Source: Streptomyces sp. BHT-5-2
GTDB lineage: Bacteria > Actinomycetota > Actinomycetes > Streptomycetales > Streptomycetaceae
Assembly: GCF_019774615.1 (NCBI RefSeq)
Contig: NZ_CP081496.1
Coordinates: 310,001 to 374,000 of the forward strand
Direction of reading: 5' to 3'
Length of the DNA stretch: 64,000 nucleotides
This document shows positions 8,536 through 17,484 of this stretch, one piece after another (the first letter of the stretch is position 1; each line of letters opens with the position of its first letter). The notes under the pieces are model-generated. The model was not told the DNA's origin and did not search any database. It saw nothing but the letters and a program-made list of their open reading frames with translations. The translations under genes were made by a program, and so were the position numbers.

Positions 8536-10008
8536 TCAGCTCGTGAGTGTGCCTGGCGAGAGTGCCAGTCGGCGCGGCGCTGATTCCAGATGCCAGCTCT
8601 TCACCGCCGATTGCAGGTTGGAGGCGATCGAGCTCTCGGCCATCGGCGATCGGGCGACGGCGGCAGCGAACTCGTGCATTCGCTCGGCAATGGGTGCCAG
8701 ACGCTGCTCGGGCCTCAGCGTGAGCACCGGGCGCAGGGCCTCCGCGGCGCCGTCGGAATCCCCCATCACGACGTGGGCACAGGCGAGGGTGATGCGCATT
8801 TGCGCGGTGGTGCCGTATGCGTGCGGCGATGGGCCGACCAGGGCGCCTGTCGCCTGCTGGAGGGCCTCGGATGCCCGCCCGGTTCGCAGGTTCACCCCCG
8901 TCGAGTAGTTGACTCGTCGGAAGTTCGGACATGACAGAAGGCCACCCACGTCGTCGTCGCCCTGTAGTGACTCCTGCGCCTCATGCGCCCGCGCCAGGGC
9001 AGCGTGGGCTTCGTCTGCGGCTTCCAGCCGGGACCAGGCATCAGCCTCCTGGCACGCCAGCAGGACACCGACGGTGCCCGATGGCCGAAGTGCGGCGCCT
9101 TCACGAGCGAATGCAATGGCGTCTCGAAAGCGGCCGTCCCAAAACGCGATCTTGGATCGGGTTGAAAGAGTCCAGGCCCGGAGCTCGGTGTGGTCGGCGA
9201 GGGAGGCACAGAGCCATGCCGTGCGTCCCTGAGTGTCGGCGTAATCGAGCCGGGGGCTCAGGTCGGATGACATCCAAGCCAGCAGACAGCACAGATAGCC
9301 GGCCAGCACATACAGTTCGCTGGATTGCTTCGGTGGCTGATGCCCCCTCAGCAGATCGAAGATGCGATCGCGCAGCTGGCGGGCATCACGAAAGACGATT
9401 GCGGGATCGCGGCACAGGTAGTCCCTCCCCAGCGCACGCACGTCCGCTGTCAGCTGCTCCAGCGCGATGTCCCCGACGTTCGTGGACTCAGCCCACTGCG
9501 CCCAGACTGCGGACTCACCAGCAGCCGCCTGCACAGGGTCCGATTCAGGCTCTGGAACGGCCACGTACGCCGGCGGCGCAGAGATCTGGGGAGCTTGGCG
9601 ACGAGGTGCGCCATGCCGGAGGATCTGTAGTTCCCCAGGGGGCATTGCCTGTCGGTCTTTGAAGTCGATCAGTTCCTCGGCCGTGCATCCGAAGACTTCT
9701 GCCAAGACCACCAGGACGCTCGGAGTGGGCCTTCGACCAGTCCGACTTGGCCACTTTTCCCATCTCGCTGCCAACGAGGCATCTGCTGCGACAGCCACAC
9801 CTGGGCGGGTGGAGGCCAGGTCGTTCACCCGGTCCGCGACTTCTTGCAGCGTCAGACCGTGGGCGAGCCGCCATGCCGCCCGCGGCCGGATCCCGAACTG
9901 CCCTCGAAATTCTATGGCGATCTGCGCCGGCGTGCAGTCCGCCTTGTTCATCGCCGCCCGCAGTTGGTCAGCAGCAGCCCGGGCGGCACCAGCCGCAGTC
10001 GAGACCAT
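8536..10008 (-). CDS. XRE-family transcriptional regulator with helical repeats
   Basis: 490 residues from ATG 10008, chosen because AAGGAG lies five bases upstream. An HTH near residues 30-90 (RAAWRLAHGLTLQEVADRVN ... LAARWEKWPS ... VLAEVFGCTAEELIDF) is followed by a long alpha-helical region with TPR-like repeats (WTLSTRSKIAFWDGRFRDAI, DAWSRLEAADEAHAALARAH). Streptomyces encodes many such proteins with cytoplasmic signalling or DNA-binding roles. It is divergent from the DUF6415/resolvase-like unit and followed by the 2H phosphoesterase gene. Confidence 0.85.
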   Translation of the reverse strand: MVSTAAGAARAAADQLRAAMNKADCTPAQIAIEFRGQFGIRPRAAWRLAHGLTLQEVADRVNDLASTRPGVAVAADASLAARWEKWPSRTGRRPTPSVLVVLAEVFGCTAEELIDFKDRQAMPPGELQILRHGAPRRQAPQISAPPAYVAVPEPESDPVQAAAGESAVWAQWAESTNVGDIALEQLTADVRALGRDYLCRDPAIVFRDARQLRDRIFDLLRGHQPPKQSSELYVLAGYLCCLLAWMSSDLSPRLDYADTQGRTAWLCASLADHTELRAWTLSTRSKIAFWDGRFRDAIAFAREGAALRPSGTVGVLLACQEADAWSRLEAADEAHAALARAHEAQESLQGDDDVGGLLSCPNFRRVNYSTGVNLRTGRASEALQQATGALVGPSPHAYGTTAQMRITLACAHVVMGDSDGAAEALRPVLTLRPEQRLAPIAERMHEFAAAVARSPMAESSIASNLQSAVKSWHLESAPRRLALSPGTLTS

Positions 10009-10567
10009 CTCACTCCTTGGAGGTCTTCGTACGGATCCACGGTAGAGCCGCGCCAGAGCCTTTCGGTTCAAAACCGAGCAATTGCGAGGGCCGGGCTGTC
10101 CAGTTCTCCTCTCGTGTCACGGCTTCACCGCAGGTGGAAGCGATTTCTTGGTGTCCAAAAGAATTGGTCACCGGTGCTCGCGACAGGGGCTTCCGGGATT
10201 GAAAGCGTAGGAGTGCGCCCACTCCCCCGCTGGGCGTACGCCTACCTGGAGGTGCCCCATGCCCCCGCACCGTGTATCAGGAGCCGAGCCCCTCGGGCCT
10301 ACACGGCCAGCCGAGATCACCGAGATCTATGACGGTTCACCGCCCGCCCCCGGCTCCGACCCCGCGAGTAGCACGCCGTCCTGCCACAGCAGTGAGGCGA
10401 CGAACATGCTCAAGCGCACCCGCCCGCCCGTTCCCAGGCAGATCCCGGTCTCTGCGAATCGTCAGCAGCTCGTAGCCAACATCCGGGCGGTAGACGCGGA
10501 TGACCTCGCAATCGGTCGGCTCGGTCTCAGAGAGAGTGCGGCTGAGCAGTGCAGGCGGGGGTGGGTT
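10009..10567. other. Divergent intergenic region with ambiguous coding content
   Basis: Holds the promoter side of the XRE gene and the upstream part of the DUF6415 gene. An ATG at 10259 has a good ribosome site (GGAGGT, five-base spacing) and is in frame with DUF6415, so a longer form may exist. The opposite strand is also open between 10337 and 10918 with ordinary-looking sequence (VIRVYRPDVGYELLTIRRDR). I cannot decide which is real. Confidence 0.4.
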
Positions 10568-10939
10568 ATGCACGCATGCCCACCACGGCCCGAGGTGAAC
10601 AGCGAAGATTGCCCGATCGACTCGGAGACGATCAGCGAGACGATCCAGCGTGCCCTGCGTGTCGGATCCGGTCGACCGGCCCCCGGCATACTGACCGAAC
10701 TGGAAGAGGAGTTGCGGGGGCACATCGCCCTCCTCCTCCCCGAGGTTCGCAAGCAGGCCCGACATCCAGGGACCGGCAGTATCGAGGAGCATCGGCTGAA
10801 GGCCCGGCTCGATGCGATCGAACGGCATACCCGCCAGGGCCTCGGGCAAGGCGCGCTCTCCGCCCACGTCCAGGTGCACCAGCTCGCTCGGGGCTGCCAG
10901 TACCTGCTGGCTCGGCACATCGCGGGGGCCCAGCGATGA
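10568..10939 (+). CDS. DUF6415-family protein
   Basis: 123 residues from ATG 10568. The sequence SETISETIQRALRVGSGRPA then ELEEELRGHIALLLPEV, RLKARLDAIERHTRQGLG and SAHVQVHQLARGCQYLLARH matches the all-helical DUF6415 family common beside Streptomyces XRE regulators. The family has no established function that I know of. An in-frame ATG at 10259 with a strong GGAGGT gives a 226-residue alternative. The stop overlaps the next gene's ATG (ATGA), indicating coupled translation. Confidence 0.65.
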   Translation: MHACPPRPEVNSEDCPIDSETISETIQRALRVGSGRPAPGILTELEEELRGHIALLLPEVRKQARHPGTGSIEEHRLKARLDAIERHTRQGLGQGALSAHVQVHQLARGCQYLLARHIAGAQR

Positions 10940-11322
10940 CAGCTACGAAGCCCCCACTGGCCTTCGTCTACGACCGGTGTGCCAGTCACTCCCGCCGCCA
11001 GCTCGGCATGCGGTTGGCCGGCTGTCAGCACTACGCCGACCGCATGGGCTGGCCCCTTGCCGGCCACTGGTACGACCTCGGCGATCAGGCGTTGACCATG
11101 CACCGGCCGCAGCTGGCCGCGCTACTGACCGCCATGCATGCCGCGGCGGACCACCATGAGGTGCTGTGCCTGGTCCACACCCTGGACCGGCTCGCAACCG
11201 ACGCCACACACCGTCAGCTGCTCCAACACCGCGTCGTCGAGGCCGGCGGTCGGACAGTCACCACGTTCGATGAACCCCACTGGTCCGCCCAGGACACGGT
11301 TCTGGTCAGGAGGAGGCTATGA
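10936..11322 (+). CDS. Resolvase N-domain-like stand-alone protein
   Basis: 128 residues. The fold pattern follows the serine-recombinase catalytic domain: LAFVYDRCASHSRR at the N-terminus (where Arg and the nucleophile Ser sit), RLAGCQHYADRMGW, then VLCLVHTLDRLATDATHRQ and RVVEAGGRTVTTFDEP. It ends where a DNA-binding domain would begin, so it is either a solo domain or a repurposed protein. The ATG overlaps the DUF6415 stop and its own stop overlaps the next small gene (ATGA), so four genes form one coupled unit. Activity is an inference. Confidence 0.65.
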   Translation: MTATKPPLAFVYDRCASHSRRQLGMRLAGCQHYADRMGWPLAGHWYDLGDQALTMHRPQLAALLTAMHAAADHHEVLCLVHTLDRLATDATHRQLLQHRVVEAGGRTVTTFDEPHWSAQDTVLVRRRL

Positions 11323-11417
11323 CTCCCCAGCATCGGCGCATCGTCACCTATCTGACATGCCTGGCCGCGCTCGCCCTCGTACTCACCATCGGCGTCATCG
11401 GTGGTGGCCATGGCTAG
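11319..11417 (+). CDS. Small single-pass membrane peptide
   Basis: 32 residues starting MTPQHRRIVTYLTCLAALAL and continuing with VLTIGVIGGGHG, i.e. a short basic head and one hydrophobic span. The ATG is preceded by AGGAGG in CAGGAGGAGGCTATGA and overlaps the stop of the resolvase-like gene. The following gene starts inside its last codons. Translation is very likely given the ribosome site; function unknown. Confidence 0.6.
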   Translation: MTPQHRRIVTYLTCLAALALVLTIGVIGGGHG

Positions 11418-11610
11418 CTCAAGTCAACGTCCACAGGTCGGCGATGAAGTCCAGTACGCCCCCAACCGCCAGGCGATCGTCACCGACATCAGGAACGGCA
11501 TCCCGTACCTGCGAGCGGCGGGGCGTCGAGTGTGGCCGGCTGAGGATCCGGACTCGCTGAGGGTGACGCGGACACGGGTCCAGCGCATCGCGGACGGTGA
11601 CAGGTGGTGA
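11410..11610 (+). CDS. Small conserved-type hypothetical protein
   Basis: 66 residues from ATG 11410 (GTG 11401 is an alternative). The core QVGDEVQYAPNRQAIVTDIR looks like a small beta-barrel (KOW or Tudor-like) module, followed by a charged tail (DSLRVTRTRVQRIADGDRW). It overlaps the membrane-peptide gene and is the last gene of the DUF6415/resolvase-like unit. No function can be assigned. Confidence 0.55.
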   Translation: MASSSQRPQVGDEVQYAPNRQAIVTDIRNGIPYLRAAGRRVWPAEDPDSLRVTRTRVQRIADGDRW

Positions 11611-11777
11611 ACGGCGTCGACGCGCGATCACAAGCCCGGAGTGCCGATCTGGATCTTTCTTCACCTCCCGCGGCTCGCCCCTCGCGGCTCTCGGCCACTC
11701 GGCTGACGGCACGCTCGGACCGCCCTATGGACAGCTCAGGTACGCGGGCCGGGGCCGGCCAACTCGTTTGGGCACTT

Positions 11778-12734
11778 TCACACGTCAGCGCGCAGTACAG
11801 CTGCCGCCGGCACAGTCACGGCGACTCGGACAGCGCCGGTGGATGATGGAGCAATCTGGGCAACGCTGTCGTCACCGGCATACCGCGCAACTACCGAAGA
11901 AGAGCCCGCGCGCGTCTTCAGATGGCGCACGGTCCAGCCCGCGCTCGCGAGATGCTCCTGAGCACGCTCCATGGCCCGGAGTGTCTCATCCTCGGTAAGC
12001 GGTGCAGTCGACCAGGCATGATGGAGCCACGTGCCGTCGGCGTCCTGGACCATACGGGGCTGATCGTCCTGCTCTGGGGCATGCGGGGCGCGGAGGGCGT
12101 TGTAAATACCGCTGGAGTGGGCCAGGACTTGGCGCTCAGCGCGCTCGTCGTGGTGGGCGGAGCGCACCGTGGACGGAGTCGCGCGGGCATTGCCGGATGT
12201 CTCAGGCGCAAAACACGGCGAGGTCACCTTGATAGTGGTGAGACCCTCGCCCTTCTGACGGTCCACAACACCGGTCAGGGCCTGCATCCAGAAATCGTCG
12301 GTCACGGTGCGCATGTGGACGCGAGGAAAGGGATCAGACCAATCCCCGTCCGCGTCCGGGGATTGGAATTCATATCCCAGCTTCACCCAAGCATCCCTGG
12401 CCTGCCGCACAAGCTTCTTCGCATCGACGCCCGGCACGCCTGTCAGCCGGTACATGCGGGTCACCTGGACGCGGTCGTCATGGCCGCTCTCATCTCGAGC
12501 AAGGCAAGCTCCCGTAGTGTTCCCAACGGGCTTCAGCGTCGGCGCCGGCGACATACCATCCACCGCCTGATGGACGATCTTCTCCGCACGCTCGATAGCC
12601 TGATGTTCGTTCATCTCAACTCGCTTCGATGTCGCCCCGCCATCCGTTCGTTCGTCCTTCTGCACCCCGCAAGCCGCAACTGCGACTGTCACGGAAACCA
12701 GTGCAATGGCCGAAGCCACTCTGCGCAGGCTCAC
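11778..12734 (-). CDS. Putative lipoprotein at the distal end of the T7SS locus
   Basis: 318 residues from GTG 12734 (GGAGGAG five bases upstream; GTGA overlap with the preceding hydrolase gene). Signal peptide SLRRVASAIALVSVTVAVAA with lipobox AACG. The mature region has two similar-looking halves (VTRMYRLTGVPGVDAKKLVR ... and EDETLRAMERAQEHLASAGW), consistent with a tandem alpha/beta fold. I do not recognise a named family. Coupling to the DUF1023-type gene suggests a shared envelope role. Confidence 0.75.
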   Translation of the reverse strand: MSLRRVASAIALVSVTVAVAACGVQKDERTDGGATSKRVEMNEHQAIERAEKIVHQAVDGMSPAPTLKPVGNTTGACLARDESGHDDRVQVTRMYRLTGVPGVDAKKLVRQARDAWVKLGYEFQSPDADGDWSDPFPRVHMRTVTDDFWMQALTGVVDRQKGEGLTTIKVTSPCFAPETSGNARATPSTVRSAHHDERAERQVLAHSSGIYNALRAPHAPEQDDQPRMVQDADGTWLHHAWSTAPLTEDETLRAMERAQEHLASAGWTVRHLKTRAGSSSVVARYAGDDSVAQIAPSSTGAVRVAVTVPAAAVLRADV

Positions 12735-14533
12735 GACTCTCCTCCGGTCACGATGTTCGCCATGTGTGTGAGAGATTCTCCCTCCCAATATTGAGAATGA
12801 GCGGGCATAGGACCGTCTGAGCCGGGAGCCTTGCCATCGGCCACCTTGAACGTTTTACCCCCGAAATCGTCCGTCGTGGGGTCACAGCCGTAGAGGATCG
12901 AGTGGTCGTCAAAGAACCTTTTGTACGCCATGGGGTTCAGGATCGACAGTTCCCCCTCCTGTGGTGGAGCGAGATTGATGAGGTCGTTCTTGGCGGTAGC
13001 TGCCCACACGCGCTCAGGCGGGATGTTCAGGTCCTTCGCGTGGTCCACGCCTACGCCGGGGCTGCCCACAAGGATGGCTCTGTCCACTGGCAGGGCGGGG
13101 TGATCACGCATGGTCTCCCCGGCGACGAGCGTTCCGTAGCTGTGTCCCAGGACCGTCGAATTCACCTTTCCGTCATGGGCCGTTTCGATCCCGGTGAGGA
13201 AGTTGCTCAGAGGCTCTCGCGCTCGGTCTGCAAACTTCGGATCCATCGCGTCGCCGACGATATCCTGCGGGGCATCGTAGCCTTGCCATAGAATCGATGC
13301 CGTCTTGTGGCTGGAGTCAATGCTTTCGGCTTCCGCCTGCAGCGCCTCAGCCCGACTCAGGTTGTCCTCAACGGAGCTCAGCTTAGCTCCTGTACCTGGT
13401 ACGAATGTAACCACGTTGTCTGCGGTATCCGGGTTTCCAATGGAAATAATGGCGTGCCCCAGATTATTGTTGTCGAAGCCGAGTAGATACGCTGGCGGAC
13501 GCCCACCCGCCTCGGAGGTGTTGAATCGTGACTGGACGTTCTCCATGCCCTTAAGGCGGCCCTCAAGTTCGCCCTTCTTCTCGTTCCACTTCTTCCATTC
13601 CTCAGTCTCAACCACCGCACCCTTCACCTGGTACCCCGTGTAAGGGCTGATGTAGGGCTGGTACCTCTCGGGCTCCGTCTCGAGCCATTTCTTCAACTGC
13701 AGCTGCGTGGTGCCATGCGTCTCAGCTAGTACGATGCGGTTCGCCTCGTCGCGCACTGTGGAGGGGAGACCATCCAACCGTCCGACACTCGCCGGGTAGA
13801 GCGCGGTGTACTCGTCGCGCTGTTCCTGGGTGAGGCTCTCCCACCACTTCTTGTTGTCAGCGGGTGACTTACCCTTGGGGATATCGCCCTCTTTGAGGTA
13901 GCCGCCTGCGGCCTTCCGCACATCCTTGAGGTCCTGCCCTGCGTCGGCCCAGACAGCGTCGTCGACCTTCAGCCCTCGGGCCGCCTTGAGTTTGGTCAAG
14001 GCCGACCGATAGCGTCCGTCCACCTCGGCCGCGTCGCGCACCGCGGCGGCGATACGCTCGGCGATGTCCTCTGCTCTGCCCTTGTTGGGGTTGGCGCCGC
14101 TCTCTGCGTTGCCGGGGAGGAACCGGATGGGGGCGTCAGGCGTCGCGATGCCCGTCTCAGGGGCGAAGGGGACCGCGGCCGGGTACTGGACCGAGCCGTC
14201 CGGCTTCACTGTGAAGCCAAGCTGCTGCGCCTCATCCAAAGCGCTCTTGAGCTTCCTCTGCGGGCCGGCGAGTTCCGAAGCGAAGCCGTTCAGCGCGGTA
14301 CGGATCAGGCCGCACTCGGTGTGGATGTACTGAAAGTTGCGGCTCAGCTGGTCCAGATCGCGGAGCGCGGCACGGGCCGTGTCGCCGGACTGGGTGTCGC
14401 GGAGCTTCGCCAGCATCTCGTTGTCGACCCTGTCCTTGGCAGCGCTCGCGCGGCTGCTGACCTCTCCCCAGCCGTCGGCCGCGTCCTTGTACTCCTGAGC
14501 CTTGAAGTCCCGCAGCTGCTGCCAGGTAATCAC
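12731..14533 (-). CDS. DUF1023-type alpha/beta hydrolase with WXG-like N-terminus (T7SS-linked)
   Basis: 600 residues from GTG 14533. An N-terminal helical domain (ITWQQLRDFKAQEYKDAADG ... DTARAALRDLDQLSRNFQYI) resembles WXG100-like helical hairpins. The C-terminal half is an alpha/beta hydrolase of the DUF1023 type, with nucleophile motif GHSYGT near residue 463 and PAYLLGFDNNNLGHAIISIG before it. Such proteins lie in ESX loci and are thought to be secreted or toxin-like esterases. The gene follows a small WXG-like gene by seven bases and overlaps the lipoprotein start. Confidence 0.85.
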   Translation of the reverse strand: MITWQQLRDFKAQEYKDAADGWGEVSSRASAAKDRVDNEMLAKLRDTQSGDTARAALRDLDQLSRNFQYIHTECGLIRTALNGFASELAGPQRKLKSALDEAQQLGFTVKPDGSVQYPAAVPFAPETGIATPDAPIRFLPGNAESGANPNKGRAEDIAERIAAAVRDAAEVDGRYRSALTKLKAARGLKVDDAVWADAGQDLKDVRKAAGGYLKEGDIPKGKSPADNKKWWESLTQEQRDEYTALYPASVGRLDGLPSTVRDEANRIVLAETHGTTQLQLKKWLETEPERYQPYISPYTGYQVKGAVVETEEWKKWNEKKGELEGRLKGMENVQSRFNTSEAGGRPPAYLLGFDNNNLGHAIISIGNPDTADNVVTFVPGTGAKLSSVEDNLSRAEALQAEAESIDSSHKTASILWQGYDAPQDIVGDAMDPKFADRAREPLSNFLTGIETAHDGKVNSTVLGHSYGTLVAGETMRDHPALPVDRAILVGSPGVGVDHAKDLNIPPERVWAATAKNDLINLAPPQEGELSILNPMAYKRFFDDHSILYGCDPTTDDFGGKTFKVADGKAPGSDGPMPAHSQYWEGESLTHMANIVTGGES

Positions 14534-14540
14534 TGCGCCG

Positions 14541-15002
14541 TCACCGCCCCGCCCTCGAGTCGCGACCCTGCTGCTGCGTGAACGAATGCGCCACTCTCGC
14601 GTCGACCTCGCCGAACTCCTTGCCCGCCGCCCTGAGCGCGCCCTCAAGCCGGTGGCACTCAGCCTTAACGTCCGCGAGGCGACCGCTCCATGAGTTACGC
14701 ACCTCGTTAAGGACCGCTGGAGTCATGAACCCTTCGAGCCCCCACGTAACACCTTCATGCGCGGTACTGAGCCTGGCTTCTGCGGAGCCCGTGCTCGCCT
14801 GCAAGGCACTCGCGACACCGGAGGCAGCAGTCCATGGTCCCTGACTCGCTTTCAGGTCGGGAGACCCGCTGCTACCACCGCTTCCGCTCGCCTGCGCCGA
14901 GGCGAGCGTCATCCGGGCGTCGTGGCCAGAGCCTTGGGCCGCGCCCCCTGACCTGGACTGCGCCGCCTTGACCAGCTGGTCCCATTCCTCCAGGAATTCC
15001 AT
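14541..15002 (-). CDS. WXG-like small helical protein
   Basis: 153 residues with an N-terminal helix (MEFLEEWDQLVKAAQSRSGG), a Ser/Gly-rich linker, then two helices around a W-S-G turn at residue 105 (VLNEVRNSWSGRLADVKAEC). This fits an atypical WXG100-family fold. It directly precedes the DUF1023-type hydrolase, so the two may act as substrate and partner. No other family recognised. Confidence 0.65.
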   Translation of the reverse strand: MEFLEEWDQLVKAAQSRSGGAAQGSGHDARMTLASAQASGSGGSSGSPDLKASQGPWTAASGVASALQASTGSAEARLSTAHEGVTWGLEGFMTPAVLNEVRNSWSGRLADVKAECHRLEGALRAAGKEFGEVDARVAHSFTQQQGRDSRAGR

Positions 15003-15353
15003 TCGCCCTCCCCAACCCGCACAACCTGCTGCAAGCAGGATCGACGCTACACATGACAGCGCGCCCCGTCACAAGTACCGCTCTCTACACCACCTGAGTA
15101 CACATGCTCAGTCTGGTCGACACGCCTCAACGTGATCGCATCAGCGGACCCCGTCAGACGCGGAGTTACGACCGGCGGAACTCAGACGAGGCCCAAAGCA
15201 GCCCAACGCAGCACCACGCACAATTCCGCGTCCGATCACGCTTGCTGCCAGCGTCCGCGCGCAGCTGACGACCACACCGCATATACAGAATGGCGTGGGG
15301 TGGACGCCCGTCCGATGCGCGCCCACCCCAAAGCCATGCCCGTCCATCGGTTG
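15003..15353. other. Intergenic region between the hydrolase unit and esxA
   Basis: No gene is evident. It should carry the promoter for the 14541-15002 gene and, near 15297-15329, a hairpin that may end the esx transcript. Confidence 0.5.
15297..15329 (-). terminator. Possible hairpin terminator after esxBA
   Basis: GGGGTGG (15297-15303) pairs with CCACCCC (15323-15329) around a 19-base loop, 25 bases beyond the esxA-like stop on the minus strand. There is no T-run, so it is weak evidence. Confidence 0.3.
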
Positions 15354-15650
15354 CTAGTGGAAGAAACCAGCAGCCCGGCGGTCTGTCGCCTGGTAATCCG
15401 CGCTGCCCGCACGAATCTTGGTGGAGACCTGCTGCAAGGTGCTCTGGATGTGGCTCGCCCGGGAGTTCCACTGGCGCTCCGCGGCCTGGAATGCCTGGTG
15501 GGCCTCACCCTCCCAGGACTCAGAGACGCGCCTCACCGCGCCCCAGATCTTGTCCAGCTCAGCCTGCAGTTCCTTTGCGGCCCGCTCGATGTCCGCGGCG
15601 GTCTGCTCCAGAGCGCCATAGGTAACCCGCAGGTTCTGGTCGCCGGCCAT
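15354..15650 (-). CDS. WXG100-family protein (EsxA-like)
   Basis: 98 residues, the standard WXG100 length. Helix-turn-helix hairpin with W-E-G at residues 46-48 and a C-terminal YQATD at 86-90, matching the YxxxD/E type VII export signal. ATG 15650 is preferred to 15662 because MAGDQNLRVTYGALEQTAAD is the usual start. It should form a heterodimer with the EsxB-like product of the gene just upstream and be exported by the Ecc machinery encoded at 19.9-28.7 kb. Confidence 0.92.
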   Translation of the reverse strand: MAGDQNLRVTYGALEQTAADIERAAKELQAELDKIWGAVRRVSESWEGEAHQAFQAAERQWNSRASHIQSTLQQVSTKIRAGSADYQATDRRAAGFFH

Positions 15651-15733
15651 ACTCTCCCCCACTTCTCGGAGTTGTTGCTCGGTGGTCGTGGTGCGCCCGC
15701 CAGGAAGTCGATGCCCCAGCGTTATAGCGACGT

Positions 15734-16096
15734 CTAGTAGTTGCTGATGCCGCTGGCAGCGCCGGGATCCAGGCGCCCGCCGGCTGCACCACCGTTGACG
15801 TCGATGCCCCGGAAGCTGGACAGCACCTCGGCATCATTGGAGTCGCTGGTGGTGCTGGTACGGGCAACGGCGTCGTTAATGCCGTCGAGCATCCGGCGCA
15901 GCGCGGCGTGATCCTCATTGAGTGCGTTCTGTGCCTGCCGGAAGGCACTGGCACCCTGGCCCGTCCACGCCGTCTCGACCGCCGCGATGGCGTTCACCAA
16001 AGTACGCAGCTGCGCCGACATCGACTGGCTACCGCTCTGGATCTCGCTCTTGAGCTTCTCGATCTCCGCATACGTAAGTGCGGTGTTCCCTGCCAT
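15734..16096 (-). CDS. WXG100-family protein (EsxB-like) with extended tail
   Basis: 120 residues. W-T-G at residues 44-46 lies between two helices (EIEKLKSEIQSGSQSMSAQL and SAFRQAQNALNEDHAALRRM). The C-terminal tail is about 20 residues longer than usual and Gly/Ala-rich (VNGGAAGGRLDPGAASGISN); no YxxxD/E is present, consistent with its partner carrying the signal. First gene of an esxBA pair, 83 bases before esxA. Confidence 0.92.
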   Translation of the reverse strand: MAGNTALTYAEIEKLKSEIQSGSQSMSAQLRTLVNAIAAVETAWTGQGASAFRQAQNALNEDHAALRRMLDGINDAVARTSTTSDSNDAEVLSSFRGIDVNGGAAGGRLDPGAASGISNY

Positions 16097-16229
16097 GATC
16101 CACCTTCCCCCATGAGTAAGTGTTGAAGCCGAGCAATTTCGTTTCTCGACTTCACGTTACGGCCACCCAGCGAGGGCCGCCTGAACTCCGGTCACTCTAG
16201 TCACATGACTTGAGTCGCAATCTCCCTTC

Positions 16230-17435
16230 TTAACTTTTGCGCTGGGCTCTACGACGCCGAGCGATCACCAGCCCACCGACGATCGCCGCCCCGGCTACCA
16301 CCCCAGCAGCGACGGTGAACGGCCACACGTTGGAGTCACTGTTCTCTGTATGACTGGATTGATTTTGTGCCTTGCCGGGACTGTCATCGTTTGACCCTGG
16401 CCGCGGTGCCTTCGACGGAGAGGCAGTACTACGCGCTGCCAGCAGCGGGTTGACATCGGCAGGTCCGGGATCGCCCTCTTTGTCGAGTAGTACCTTGCGC
16501 GGACGGACGATCCCGTAGCCGAGGTACTGGCTCGGTACCTTGCCATCCTCCGGCTTGCCGGCGGTCTCCATCATGACGCGCAGGACCTGGTTGTTGGTCC
16601 ATGTGGGATGCGCGGACCAGATCAATGCCGCCGAGGCCGAAGCGATGGCAGTGGCATCACTGGTTCCATCCTCGGCGCAGTACCGGAGTGCCGTGGTACA
16701 GCGCGTGGGAATGCCAACCCCGGGAGCCGCTAGCGCTACCTGTGGCCCATAGGTCGAGAATTCGGCTACTTTCAGGTCCTTGTCCACGGCCCCGATTCCG
16801 ACAACCCCAGGGAGGCTTGCTGGGTAGGCAGGTGCATTGTCGTTGTCCCCGTCATTACCCGTGCCCGCGAAAATCAGGCTTCCCTTCTTGTTCGCATAGT
16901 CAATCGCTGGTTGCAGCTCGACCTGCGCTTCCTTGACGGCAGGTCTGCCACGGGAGATGTTGATGACCTTCGCCCCCTGGTCCGCCGCATAGCGGATGGC
17001 TTTCGCCATGTTGACGAGCCCATACGTCCCTACATATTTGAGGGGAAGGACCTTCGATCCCGGCGCCAATCCCCAGGGGCCATCTCCGTTCCGCCTGCCG
17101 GCGATGATCATCGCCATGCTCGTGCCATGTCCTTCAACGTCGTGGTTTGCACCCTGCCCTTTGCCCGAGAAGTCTTTGCCGGGGAGCAATTGGCCGCGCA
17201 GCTCGGGTACGGAACTGTCGACACCGCTGTCGATCACAGCAACCGTGACGCCCTCTCCCGTGCTGACCTGCCACATCCGCTCGGCCTTCATCGCGTCCAG
17301 ATGCCACTGACGCGATCTCATGTCCACCGCATTAGCAGTCGGTGCCAGAACGCCCAGGCAGAAGGCCGCCGAGAGGCAGATGAGTGCAGCCGGCTGGAAC
17401 CTGTTCCGCCGCATGCGAATTGCCACCCGATTCAC
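16230..17435 (-). CDS. mycP: Mycosin (MycP-like S8 serine protease), first copy
   Basis: 401 residues from GTG 17435 (AGGA nine bases upstream). Signal peptide, then a subtilisin domain with Asp in VAVIDSGVD (about residue 66), His in VEGHGTSMA (about 101) and Ser in DGTSDATAIASA (about 257). A C-terminal linker is followed by a membrane anchor and RRRRAQRKS. Mycosins are the envelope-anchored proteases of type VII systems. A second mycosin is encoded at 19892-21211. Confidence 0.9.
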   Translation of the reverse strand: MNRVAIRMRRNRFQPAALICLSAAFCLGVLAPTANAVDMRSRQWHLDAMKAERMWQVSTGEGVTVAVIDSGVDSSVPELRGQLLPGKDFSGKGQGANHDVEGHGTSMAMIIAGRRNGDGPWGLAPGSKVLPLKYVGTYGLVNMAKAIRYAADQGAKVINISRGRPAVKEAQVELQPAIDYANKKGSLIFAGTGNDGDNDNAPAYPASLPGVVGIGAVDKDLKVAEFSTYGPQVALAAPGVGIPTRCTTALRYCAEDGTSDATAIASASAALIWSAHPTWTNNQVLRVMMETAGKPEDGKVPSQYLGYGIVRPRKVLLDKEGDPGPADVNPLLAARSTASPSKAPRPGSNDDSPGKAQNQSSHTENSDSNVWPFTVAAGVVAGAAIVGGLVIARRRRAQRKS

Positions 17436-17484
17436 GGTGTAGTGTCCTTCCCTTCGTCCTGGACGTTGCACGATCACGTCAGCG

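Noticed and set aside
10337-10918. Minus-strand gene opposite DUF6415
   Set aside because: Partly protein-like, but DUF6415 on the plus strand is better supported by family pattern and by coupling to the next gene.
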